Source: Terriglobus albidus
GTDB taxonomy: Bacteria; Acidobacteriota; Terriglobia; Terriglobales; Acidobacteriaceae
Direction of reading: 5' to 3'
Assembly: GCF_025685425.1 (NCBI RefSeq)
Contig: NZ_JAGTAS010000026.1
Coordinates: 1-64,000 of the forward strand
Length of the DNA stretch: 64,000 bases
A program made the translations under genes and the position numbers. The notes beneath the pieces are model-generated. The model was not told the origin of the DNA. It made no database searches and saw only the letters and a program-made list of their open reading frames with translations. This document shows, one piece after another, positions 49,152 through 57,206 of the stretch. Position 1 is the stretch's first letter. The number at the start of each line of letters is the position of its first letter.

Positions 49152-50738
49152 ATGATGGAGCGTCGTTTGATCCTTTCCTTGTTCATGCTGGTTGGTTTTC
49201 AATCGGCAGCTAACGCGCAGGTTCTGACTGCCCAGTACGATAATTCCCGAACCAGCGCAAACCTTCACGAGACGATTCTGAAACCATCGAATGTCAACTC
49301 TCGTGATTTCGGGAAACTATTTTCCCGGACCGTAGATGGGGATGTCTATGCCCAGCCTCTGTACATGCCCGCGGTTGCGATTCCTGGAAAGGGAACCCGC
49401 GATGTGGTCTTTGCCGCGACGGCGCACGATAGCGTGTATGCGTTCGATGTGAACGGTACGAGAGATGCTCCCTTGTGGAAGACCACTTTTATTGACCCTC
49501 GACGTGGCATTACGACCCTGAGCGAAGGCGATGCATCCTGCCCGTTCATCACCCCCGAGGTGGGAATCACTCCGACCCCTGTCATCGATGCAAGAAGCAA
49601 GACAATGTACGTACTCGCGCGGACCAAGGAGCATGGCGCATTTGTACAAAAGCTGCACGCGCTCGACATCACCAACGGAAAGGAACGCGCGGGCAGCCCG
49701 GTCGTGATCTCGGCGACAGTGCCGGGCTCGGGCGTTGGAGCTGTGAATGGCAGCGTTAGCTTCGATCCCCTCATAGAGAATCCCCGTGCCGCGCTGCTGC
49801 TCGTCGGTGGCAAAGTATATATAACCTGGGCTTCATCCTGTGACGTCGGCCCTTATCACGGCTGGATGATGGCATACGATGTCCGCACGCTGCGACAGCG
49901 CGCCGTGCTGAATACATCTCCGGATGGTGCGAAGGCTGGAATCTGGCAGTCCCATGCGGGTCCCGCGGCGGATGAAGAAGGCAACATCTATGTTGCCACT
50001 GGCAATGGTGACTTCAACGCGGCGAAGGCGAATGGCCGGAATTTCGCCGATAGTCTATTGAAGCTGCGTCTGGAGGGTCCGAACCTTGTGGTGCGGGACT
50101 ACTTCACACCCTTCAATGAGAGGATTCTGGATTCCAAAGATCAGGACCTTGGAAGCCAGGGGCCTGTCTTACTTCCGGTGCAAATGGGAGCTCATCCGCA
50201 TCTGCTCGTAATCGCCGGGAAGGAGGGCAAACTCTACATGCTCGATCGTGACAAGCTCGGAAAGTTTCACGAGGGGTCTGATACCGACGTTGTGCAGACA
50301 GTCAACGTAAAAGGCGCGTATGGAGCTGCGGCATATTGGAACGGCCATATCTTTTTTACAGATCGAAGCTATGTAACCCACGACTTCGCGCTCCAGGGAG
50401 GCCATCTCCTTCTGAAGGGCGTGACAGCCAAAATGCCGTTCCTGGCAGCAACACCTACCGTCTCGGCTGATGGAACGAAGGATGCAATTTTATGGGTCGT
50501 TTCCACAAAGGAGTGGAACGAAGCACACATGGACCGGCCAGCGGTCCTGCATGCATATGATGCGAACGATATTTCGCATGAGCTCTACAACAGCGAACAA
50601 AATAGTAAGCGCGACCGTGCCGATATGACCGTTCGCTTCTCAATACCTACGGTTGCGGATGGCCACGTATTTATCGGTGCACGCGGCCGGTTAGATGTCT
50701 ATGGATTGCTCAACAAAAGTACTCCTCCTGAGAAGTAA
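49152..50738 (+). CDS. Secreted beta-propeller protein, PQQ-like
   Basis: A 528-residue exported protein. The start is one of the two adjacent ATGs at 49152/49155 after GGAGAAAGG; the leader MERRLILSLFMLVGFQSAAN ends NAQ. The mature start VLTAQYDNSRTSANLHETIL and blocks such as PLYMPAVAIPGKGTRDVVFA, AATAHDSVYAFDVNG and SHAGPAADEEGNIYVATGNG look like the PQQ-like propeller repeats often annotated as pyrrolo-quinoline quinone proteins in Acidobacteria. The cofactor-binding residues of true quinoproteins are not obvious. It is probably a structural or binding protein. Confidence 0.82.
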   Translation: MMERRLILSLFMLVGFQSAANAQVLTAQYDNSRTSANLHETILKPSNVNSRDFGKLFSRTVDGDVYAQPLYMPAVAIPGKGTRDVVFAATAHDSVYAFDVNGTRDAPLWKTTFIDPRRGITTLSEGDASCPFITPEVGITPTPVIDARSKTMYVLARTKEHGAFVQKLHALDITNGKERAGSPVVISATVPGSGVGAVNGSVSFDPLIENPRAALLLVGGKVYITWASSCDVGPYHGWMMAYDVRTLRQRAVLNTSPDGAKAGIWQSHAGPAADEEGNIYVATGNGDFNAAKANGRNFADSLLKLRLEGPNLVVRDYFTPFNERILDSKDQDLGSQGPVLLPVQMGAHPHLLVIAGKEGKLYMLDRDKLGKFHEGSDTDVVQTVNVKGAYGAAAYWNGHIFFTDRSYVTHDFALQGGHLLLKGVTAKMPFLAATPTVSADGTKDAILWVVSTKEWNEAHMDRPAVLHAYDANDISHELYNSEQNSKRDRADMTVRFSIPTVADGHVFIGARGRLDVYGLLNKSTPPEK

Positions 50739-50945
50739 GCTCCGAGGTCGTGATTTCTCAGGCTCTTGATATGCGTACGCTCTCCGATTCGGACACTTCG
50801 GGTGAATCGATCCTTCAATGTTGTGACGGATCGACTCGCCGGGCCCCAGCTGAACCTGCAGGGGTGTCCGGTGTTTCAAAAATTCCGATGCGCGATGTCG
50901 CATCCGTACTATTGCCGGGCGAGTACGGTGGTTACTGTCTCTCCT

Positions 50946-51485
50946 ATGACAGACAAAACTCTCAACCGCCGTACCTTTCTCTCCGCCGCTGCTGCCGCGA
51001 CGGCCATGCACGTCAATCCTCTTCTTGCCCTCTCACCCGGTGTACAGGAAGGCGCTGAAGCCTTTCTTAAAAGCTGGGTCACCGCCTGGAACCGTCATGA
51101 TGCTCGTGCTCTTGCGTCGCTGCACACAGAGGATGCCATGACTATCAATCGATACGGCACCCTGATCCGGGGACGCGCCAGCGCGGAGGAAGCGCTGTCG
51201 TTTCTGCTCGGGCCGCAGGGACCGTTCGGCGACACAGTGTTTCCTCCCATGAAGATCGTTGCATTGCGTGAGATAGCTCCCGGCGTGGCTATCGTTCAGT
51301 CGAGCTGGGGCGCCCCGGTGCTGGGGGCAAACGGAAAAACAGTTCCCGGGCAGTTCAATGAGATGATTCTGACCTACACTCTGGTAAAGCGCGGAGCCGA
51401 CTGGAAGACGACTCAGATTGACGGCCATAACGTAGAGAAGATGGATCTTCCATACTCCAGCCCCGATCAGAAGAAGCAGTCCTAG
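50946..51485 (+). CDS. SnoaL-like (DUF4440/SgcJ) protein with Tat-like leader
   Basis: A 179-residue protein. The ATG at 50946 gives MTDKTLNRRTFLSAAAAATA, a twin-arginine type leader. The mature part is a cystatin/NTF2-like fold of the SgcJ/EcaC type: FLKSWVTAWNRHDARALASL, HTEDAMTINRYGTLIRGRAS, and WKTTQIDGHNVEKM. The family includes small-molecule-binding or isomerase-like proteins; no activity can be assigned. It is 33 bases upstream of an AraC-type regulator and may share a transcript. Confidence 0.82.
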   Translation: MTDKTLNRRTFLSAAAAATAMHVNPLLALSPGVQEGAEAFLKSWVTAWNRHDARALASLHTEDAMTINRYGTLIRGRASAEEALSFLLGPQGPFGDTVFPPMKIVALREIAPGVAIVQSSWGAPVLGANGKTVPGQFNEMILTYTLVKRGADWKTTQIDGHNVEKMDLPYSSPDQKKQS

Positions 51486-51518
51486 CCCGAAAAGTAGACT
51501 CGATCCACGGAGAGCAGG

Positions 51519-52334
51519 ATGCTGACCGTTCACAATGCGCCTCCCGACCGCCGGCTTCGACCGTTCATCCGTTCCTACGTGCAGCGCGAGTCGCACCTGA
51601 AAGGAACCGAGCTGGTCGAACCGGTGGTGGCTCGGCTGGGGGCGGTACTTGAGTTTCAGTTCGCCGATCCCTATGAAGTTCCGATCTACGGAATCGACAA
51701 ACCGAATCCTTCAGCTCCCATCACCCTCATTGGCCCGATCACCTGGCGCAGAGCCCGAATCCTCATTCGCGGTCATGTGGAAGCGTTGGCTGTCCTCTTT
51801 CAACCGCTTGGCTTCCATGCCCTCTTTGGAGTGCCTGTCTCTCCCCTGGCGGATGAGGGCACGGAAGGACAGGGCCTGATTGGGCCATCCATATCAGCAT
51901 TAAACGAACGCCTGGGAAATACAGCCAACTTTCAGGAGCGCACGCAGCTTCTCGATATCTTCTTTCTGAATAGATTGACGCAGGTTCGACCGCTCGGTTC
52001 CGTCGGCATGGCGCTCGAGCGGCTGATTGCTCCTGGCCGGCAGGTCGCAGTCTCCGACCTTGCCCGGCAGGCCGGTATCAGTCCACGACAGTTGGAACGG
52101 ATCTCTCTCCAGTACGCCGGGATGCCCCCGCAAACGATGATGAGGATCGCCCGCTTTCAACGAGCGCTACGTTTGAAGGTTGAAGATAAGCTCTCGTGGA
52201 CGGAGGTCGCACACGCCACCGACTATCACGACCAGATGCACATGATCCGCGACTTTCGCGCCTTTGCAGGCAACTCGCCGGTTCGTGCATTCGAGCAATT
52301 CAAACCAGACCATCTCAGCAGATTGGCGCTATGA
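51519..52334 (+). CDS. AraC-family transcriptional regulator
   Basis: A 271-residue regulator. The N-terminal about 150 residues are a cupin-like DUF6597 sensing domain (LRPFIRSYVQRESHLKGTEL; FQPLGFHALFGVPVSPLADE). The C-terminal AraC HTH includes VAVSDLARQAGISPRQLERI and FQRALRLKVEDKLSWTEVAH, ATDYHDQMHMIRDFRAFAG. It probably responds to an unknown small molecule and may regulate the preceding SnoaL-like gene. Confidence 0.93.
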   Translation: MLTVHNAPPDRRLRPFIRSYVQRESHLKGTELVEPVVARLGAVLEFQFADPYEVPIYGIDKPNPSAPITLIGPITWRRARILIRGHVEALAVLFQPLGFHALFGVPVSPLADEGTEGQGLIGPSISALNERLGNTANFQERTQLLDIFFLNRLTQVRPLGSVGMALERLIAPGRQVAVSDLARQAGISPRQLERISLQYAGMPPQTMMRIARFQRALRLKVEDKLSWTEVAHATDYHDQMHMIRDFRAFAGNSPVRAFEQFKPDHLSRLAL

Positions 52335-52510
52335 TGTTCTCGCCTTTTCGATGAGTGCTGTTGCCTGCTCATCTTTGGATTTGGGAGTCCATAGCAAAAT
52401 GTTGTCATCCTGAACGTAGTGAAGGACCTGTTTTTTCAACGCTCGGATAGCAAAAGCACTTCATGATTTATGGCATGAACTAATGACTCAGGACACTAGA
52501 GCAGGGTTTG

Positions 52511-52599
52511 TTTTTTGTTTGTCATTTCGCAGCTATCGGGGTCCCCGGCCAGCTCTGCTGGCTGGGGTAAAAGATAGCGGAGAAATCTGCTTCTCTACC
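52511..52599 (-). repeat. Dispersed repeat family B, copy 4 (inverted, with insert)
   Basis: On the minus strand it reads AGAGAAGCAGATTTCTCCGC, then an inserted GC-rich hairpin around CCAGCCAGCAGAGCTGGCCG, then GCGAAATGACAAACAAAAA. The family B ends are intact; the middle is about 40 bases longer than in the copies at 146 and 52815. Confidence 0.7.
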
Positions 52600-52814
52600 G
52601 ACACTCTTCCGGTTAGTGAAAAAGATGGATCGCGCGTAGCGGCATAAGCGCGTTCATCGGTAAAAGCCGTCCTGATGGGATGGTTCCTTGCTACTTCGCA
52701 GTGTACTGCGGGGAAGACAGTTGCTGGAGGGCTCGATGAGCTGCCAATGAACTGGGTGGGAGATCTCGCGAAGCAAGATTGCTTTTCTCGTCTTGGATTC
52801 ACGAAAGTATGGGT

Positions 52815-52868
52815 GGAGAAGCAGATTTCTCCGCTCCCTTCGGTCGCTACGAAATGACAAACAAAAAA
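52815..52868 (+). repeat. Dispersed repeat family B, copy 5
   Basis: AGAAGCAGATTTCTCCGCTC, CCTTCGGTCGCTACG and AAATGACAAACAAAAAAA. It is nearly identical over its whole length to the copy at 146-198. Confidence 0.75.
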
Positions 52869-53178
52869 ACCGTCGCGCATAGCGCTGCTCTGCTCTTGTA
52901 TTGCCATCGAATGATGAGGATCACCACATTTGGGAGGTCTATCATGGCGAGCATCAATATATATCTTCATTGCTTGATCTCTTGAGGACAAGAACTCTCT
53001 TCACAAGGCGGGTGTTCCAAATCAATCTATAAATAAGTTATTGACAAGGGCATTGAGCCATGTGAGACTGCCTCCCGCACTCAACGAACCCAAATAGACG
53101 GTCGCCTAATTCGAGCCACAGTCCTTTCTGGATTTCGATGATTTTCCGGTGTGCTGGTACACAGTGTTGAGGTGGGAT

Positions 53179-54291
53179 ATGCCTGCATTTTTGTGTGTTA
53201 CCGGGCCCTTGCTGGTTAGATTCAAATATCTGGGGAAGAGAGTGGTCTATGTTGTTCTCTCGCTCATAGCCGTTTTTTGGGCTACTTTTGCGGCCAGAGC
53301 TCAATCCATAGCGATACCCACGTTCTCTCCCGCGCCGGGAATCTATACCACGTTGCAACTCGTAAGCATTAGTGACGTAACAGCCGGCACTACGATTTAC
53401 TACACGACTGACGGCACATCACCGACAAGCGCGTCGAACCGGTACACCGGACCGATCACAGTAGCCACGACCGAGACGCTAAATGCCATGGCTATCGCGC
53501 CAGATTCGTCAAGTTCGAACATCGCCAGTCAGGCCGCGAGTGCCAAGCGCCCTCTTCCTTTTTCAGCTCCAGGCCGTCTTGACGTGATCGCGCCTCAGCA
53601 TAGCCTTAGACTTGCCGAGGAAAATGAGATTACACTCCGCCCCCGTGTGGCGGGTTTGACGGAGGTGGAGACCCTGCAGGTTCAATACATACCGGACCGC
53701 ATGGCATCCCAGCCACGGGCCGTCTTTCCCAAAGAGGGATGGGCAATACTGCCCCTCTTGTACCACTCAGACGGAAGCGCGTCGATCAGGGTGATCCCAC
53801 GATCGCTTGGGCGGCTCGCACTTCGGATCACCGCGAGATTTCCGGATGGCGGTGAAACAGAATCAGAAATCGCGTTCGATGTCCGCCTAACAGAACAATC
53901 CCCAGAGAAGATCGTTGTTGGAAGTTGGTTCGACCCAACTAGAGAGGCTAGTTGGGAGTTCACCTACCTTGATCCAAAGGAACTTACTCGCGGACTCGCC
54001 ATAAGCGCTTCCTATAAGGATGTAAAAGGAGAGTTCAACATCGACCCGTCCTTCGCATCCTTTCATGTGAGACCTGAAAATAATGCCAGGCCGGCGATTG
54101 ATATCGATGGTACAAAAGGCGCGATTAAGCCGCTACATGTTGGAGAAGCATTGGTCGAAACGAGTTTTGGTGGGTGGACAAGCCTGACCTGCGTAATCGT
54201 CAAAGATCACAATGACTCTAATTTCCGAAACCAAGGCTGTAAATCGTTGCTTCGTCCTGGTGAAGAAATTGGACGGTCAATCCGAAAGTGA
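53179..54291 (+). CDS. Paralog array protein 1, secreted, with CHB_HEX-like domain
   Basis: A 370-residue protein starting at the ATG at 53179. A long N-terminal leader ends KRVVYVVLSLIAVFWATFAA, then ARAQS. A chitobiase/beta-hexosaminidase C-terminal-like domain follows (residues about 45-110: IPTFSPAPGIYTTLQLVSIS, YYTTDGTSPTSASNRYTGPI). The remainder (about 120-370) is the shared array domain: PFSAPGRLDVIAPQHSLRLA, EENEITLRPRVAGLTEVE, ITARFPDGGETESEI, DPSFASFHVRPENNARP, GAIKPLHVGEALVETSFGG and a C-terminal LLRPGEEIGRSIRK. The part near GAIKPLHVGEALVETSFGGW resembles a BIG2 Ig-like strand pair. Function is unknown. Confidence 0.78.
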   Translation: MPAFLCVTGPLLVRFKYLGKRVVYVVLSLIAVFWATFAARAQSIAIPTFSPAPGIYTTLQLVSISDVTAGTTIYYTTDGTSPTSASNRYTGPITVATTETLNAMAIAPDSSSSNIASQAASAKRPLPFSAPGRLDVIAPQHSLRLAEENEITLRPRVAGLTEVETLQVQYIPDRMASQPRAVFPKEGWAILPLLYHSDGSASIRVIPRSLGRLALRITARFPDGGETESEIAFDVRLTEQSPEKIVVGSWFDPTREASWEFTYLDPKELTRGLAISASYKDVKGEFNIDPSFASFHVRPENNARPAIDIDGTKGAIKPLHVGEALVETSFGGWTSLTCVIVKDHNDSNFRNQGCKSLLRPGEEIGRSIRK

Positions 54292-54336
54292 CGGAAGTTT
54301 CCCGGCAGAAGATGGGGATTGAGGGGAGATGATAAC

Positions 54337-55224
54337 GTGTTGAATTCAAGTGTCATCAATGCTGCAGTGCTGTACGCATTACTAACAAGCGGCAGCGAAC
54401 CCAATTGCGTCAAGCCCCTTCCAGAAAATCCCATGCAGCCGCAGATTCAACAGCAACAAGTACAGAGCCAGGCACTCGCCAGCCAGGTCGCGACTCCCAA
54501 GCGCCCTATCCCCTTTTCAGCTCCCGGTCGTCTGGATGTAGCCGCGCCAGCGCATAACCTCAAACTCGCTGAGGAAAATGAGATTACGTTTCGGCCCCGC
54601 GTGGCCGGCCTGACGGAAGTGGAGACGGAGCAGTTACGATACGTAACGGAACGCAACTCGTCGGTAACGCTGCCTTTCCGTCCTGAAGGGGGATGGGCAA
54701 AGGTGCCTCTTTTGTATCATCCGGACGGAAGTGCCTCGATCAAAGTAACACCACGATTGCTTGGACGGCTTGCACTTCGGATCGTTGCGAGGTTCCCGGA
54801 TGGTGGGGTAACGAATTCAGAGATCATGTTGAACGTAGAACCACCAAACCGATCACCTGAGAAACTCACCGTCGGCGATTCTCCGTGGGTAAGAACATTT
54901 CTAGGTCCTAAGGAGCCCGTTCGCTTTCTCCCCATATCTGCCATTTATAAAAATGTGAAAGAGGAAGTCACAATCAATCCTGCGTTCGCGTCCTTTCACG
55001 TGAGGTCCGAAAATAACGCCTCCCCTGCAATCGCTATAGATCCCGCGAGGGGAATGATCAAGCCACTAGGCGCTGGAGAGGCATTGGTCGAAACCAGTTT
55101 TGGTGGATGGACAAACCTGACCTGCGTAATCGTGAAAGAGAACAGGGAGTCTAGTTTCCGGAACGAAGGCTGCAAATTGATGCTTCGTCCTGGAGAAACA
55201 GTAGGCATGTCAATTCGAAAGTGA
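54337..55224 (+). CDS. Paralog array protein 2
   Basis: A 295-residue paralog of protein 1 without its leader and CHB_HEX-like domain. The GTG at 54337 is chosen by homology with the starts at 55291 and 56261 and is preceded by GGGGAG. It opens VLNSSVINAAVLYALLTSGS, a short hydrophobic stretch, then PNC. The shared domain follows: PFSAPGRLDVAAPAHNLKLA, EENEITFRPRVAGLTEVET, LYHPDGSASIKVTPRLLGRL, ASFHVRSENNASPAIAIDP, GGWTNLTCVIVK and SIRK at the end. Two Cys (LTC and EGC) are conserved with protein 1. It has no standard signal peptide; its export is unclear. Confidence 0.75.
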   Translation: MLNSSVINAAVLYALLTSGSEPNCVKPLPENPMQPQIQQQQVQSQALASQVATPKRPIPFSAPGRLDVAAPAHNLKLAEENEITFRPRVAGLTEVETEQLRYVTERNSSVTLPFRPEGGWAKVPLLYHPDGSASIKVTPRLLGRLALRIVARFPDGGVTNSEIMLNVEPPNRSPEKLTVGDSPWVRTFLGPKEPVRFLPISAIYKNVKEEVTINPAFASFHVRSENNASPAIAIDPARGMIKPLGAGEALVETSFGGWTNLTCVIVKENRESSFRNEGCKLMLRPGETVGMSIRK

Positions 55225-55290
55225 TCGCTGTTTTCGTTGGGGGAAGTCCGAAGCGATATTATTAGTGCCCTCTACTCCGGAGGATGATAC

Positions 55291-56193
55291 GTGTTGGATT
55301 CGAATGTCATAAATGCTGCGGTGCTATGCGCACTGCTAACAAGCAGTAGCGAGCCGTATTGCGTCAAGCCCCTTCCAGTAGATCCGGTGCAGCCGCAGAT
55401 TCGGCAAGCGCGAGTTTTAGCGCCTGCGAATCAGGCTGCTCCATCAAAGAAACCTCTCCCGTTTTTCGCTCCTGGTCGTGTCGACATACTTACACCATCG
55501 CATAGCATCAGGCTGGCTGAAGAGAACAAAGTTTTGCTTCAAACGCATGCGCCTGGATTGACGGCGGTCATAATTGAGCAGGTGAAATACGACCCCGATG
55601 ACATGGTGACGCGGACACGCCCTCGCTTTCTAAAAGGAGGATCCGCATCGGTTCCTGTTCTTCATCAACAAAATGGGCGTGCTTCGATCATGGTGACTCC
55701 CCGGGCGCTTGGGCAAGTTGTACTTCAGATCCACGCACAATTCGCCGATGGCGGTTTCACAAATTCAGAGATGGTTTTGAACGTCCAGCCATCAGGGGAG
55801 ATCCCTGAGAGGCTGGTTGTTGGAGCGTGGGGAGCTCCATCGAGCCAGGCACGATGGGTAACTGTATTTTTGGACCCCAAGAAGCCAGCTCGTGGACTAA
55901 CCATAAATGCCTTTTATAAGAACGTCGAGGACGACGTAGAAATCGATCCAACCTTTGCGTCCTTTGAAGTAAGAACTGCGAATTCGTTGCCGGTCATATC
56001 GATGGACAAGGCGACAGGGGCGATCAAGCCGCTCCGTGAGGGAGATGCTTTGGTTGAAACGATCTTCGGTGGATGGACAAATCTAACTTGCATCGTGGTG
56101 AGAGATCACTTTGATCCTAATCCCCGAAACACATTTGACTGCAAATCCTTACTCCGTCCAGGTGAACAGATAGGCAGGTCAATCCGAAAGTGA
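55291..56193 (+). CDS. Paralog array protein 3
   Basis: A 300-residue member of the array. GGAGG lies before the GTG at 55291, and an in-frame stop just upstream excludes a longer N-terminus. It starts VLDSNVINAAVLCALLTSSS. The shared domain is the most divergent of the four (PFFAPGRVDILTPSHSIRLA; EENKVLLQTHAPGLTAVI), while the C-terminal half is well kept (PTFASFEVRTANSLPVISMD, GAIKPLREGDALVETIFGGW, FDCKSLLRPGEQIGRSIRK). Confidence 0.75.
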   Translation: MLDSNVINAAVLCALLTSSSEPYCVKPLPVDPVQPQIRQARVLAPANQAAPSKKPLPFFAPGRVDILTPSHSIRLAEENKVLLQTHAPGLTAVIIEQVKYDPDDMVTRTRPRFLKGGSASVPVLHQQNGRASIMVTPRALGQVVLQIHAQFADGGFTNSEMVLNVQPSGEIPERLVVGAWGAPSSQARWVTVFLDPKKPARGLTINAFYKNVEDDVEIDPTFASFEVRTANSLPVISMDKATGAIKPLREGDALVETIFGGWTNLTCIVVRDHFDPNPRNTFDCKSLLRPGEQIGRSIRK

Positions 56194-56260
56194 CCGCTGT
56201 TTTCCTTTGGCGGGGAGCCGAAGCGATATCATTAGTGCCCTCGACTCCGGAGGATGATAC

Positions 56261-57139
56261 ATGTTGGATTCAAATGCCATAAATGCTGCGGTGCTATTCG
56301 CGTTACTAACAAGCGGTGGCGATGCCCTCTGTGTTTCTCATATGGCTCCAGTACAGTCGCAGATCCAGCAAGCACGGGGCATAGCACTTCCGAGTCAGGC
56401 CGCTCCATCAAAAAAACCTCCTCTTTTTTCAGCTCCAGGGCGCCTTGACATGGCCGCGCCATCGCATGACTTCAAACTTGCTGAGGAGAGTGAAATTACG
56501 CTCCGGCCCCATGCTCCAGGACTGACTGCGGTGGAAACCCAACAGATTCAATACCAGCCGGATGATGTTGCGTCACGTCAACGGCCTCATTTTCCTGAAG
56601 GGGGAGCGGTAACGATACCCATCTCTTATCATCCGGATGGAAGTGCCACCATCAAGATCGTTCCACGATTGCTCGGACATATCGTATTGCGAATTAATGC
56701 GATATTCCCTGACGGCGGAACAACGACGTCAGAAATAACGTTGAACATCCGACCATCAGATCAATCCCCTGAGAAACTCATTGTTAGCGATTTTCCGTGG
56801 ATAAGGACCTTTCTGGATCCGAAGGAGCCAGTTCGCAGCCTGACCGTACGTGCCATCTATAAGAACCTGAAGGAAGAAGTCACGATCGATCCATCCTTTG
56901 CATCTTTCCACGTAAGGAATGCAAATAATTCCGCTCCTGTCATTTCGATGGATGCGACAAAGGGATTGATCAAACCGCTGCGAATTGGGGACGCCTTAGT
57001 CGAAACCAGTTTCGGTGGATGGACAAATCTGACCTGTATCACAGTGAACGATCACTATGATCCCAATCTCCGAGACCCATTTGACTGCAAATCCCTGCTA
57101 CGTCCTGGAGAAAAAGCAGCCATGTCAATCCGAAAGTGA
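56261..57139 (+). CDS. Paralog array protein 4
   Basis: A 292-residue member that starts with an ATG at 56261 after the same GGAGGATGATAC leader as protein 3. It opens MLDSNAINAAVLFALLTSGG. The shared domain is present in full: PLFSAPGRLDMAAPSHDFKL, EESEITLRPHAPGLTAVETQ, ISYHPDGSATIKIVPRLLGH, FHVRNANNSAPVISMDATK, GGWTNLTCITVNDHYDPNLR and KSLLRPGEKAAMSIRK. Proteins 2-4 form a likely operon on the plus strand and share intergenic sequences. Confidence 0.75.
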   Translation: MLDSNAINAAVLFALLTSGGDALCVSHMAPVQSQIQQARGIALPSQAAPSKKPPLFSAPGRLDMAAPSHDFKLAEESEITLRPHAPGLTAVETQQIQYQPDDVASRQRPHFPEGGAVTIPISYHPDGSATIKIVPRLLGHIVLRINAIFPDGGTTTSEITLNIRPSDQSPEKLIVSDFPWIRTFLDPKEPVRSLTVRAIYKNLKEEVTIDPSFASFHVRNANNSAPVISMDATKGLIKPLRIGDALVETSFGGWTNLTCITVNDHYDPNLRDPFDCKSLLRPGEKAAMSIRK

Positions 57140-57206
57140 CGGAAGTGCCAGGCAGAGTAAGGCAAATCTATCACGTGGCAGGACGTCCGCAATCGAAGAC
57201 GATGCT

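Larger units (their letters stand above)
52335..53178 (+). other. Intergenic stretch rich in repeats, upstream of paralog array
   Basis: 844 bases without a convincing gene. It contains inverted and direct copies of repeat family B (52511-52599 and 52815-52868). A minus-strand and a plus-strand open frame exist across the repeats, but they are made of repeat sequence and I reject them. The region borders the four-gene array. Confidence 0.65.

Noticed and set aside
52533-52991. Open frames across the repeat-rich gap before the paralog array
   Set aside because: They consist mainly of repeat family B sequence on either strand and have no ribosome binding site or known domain.
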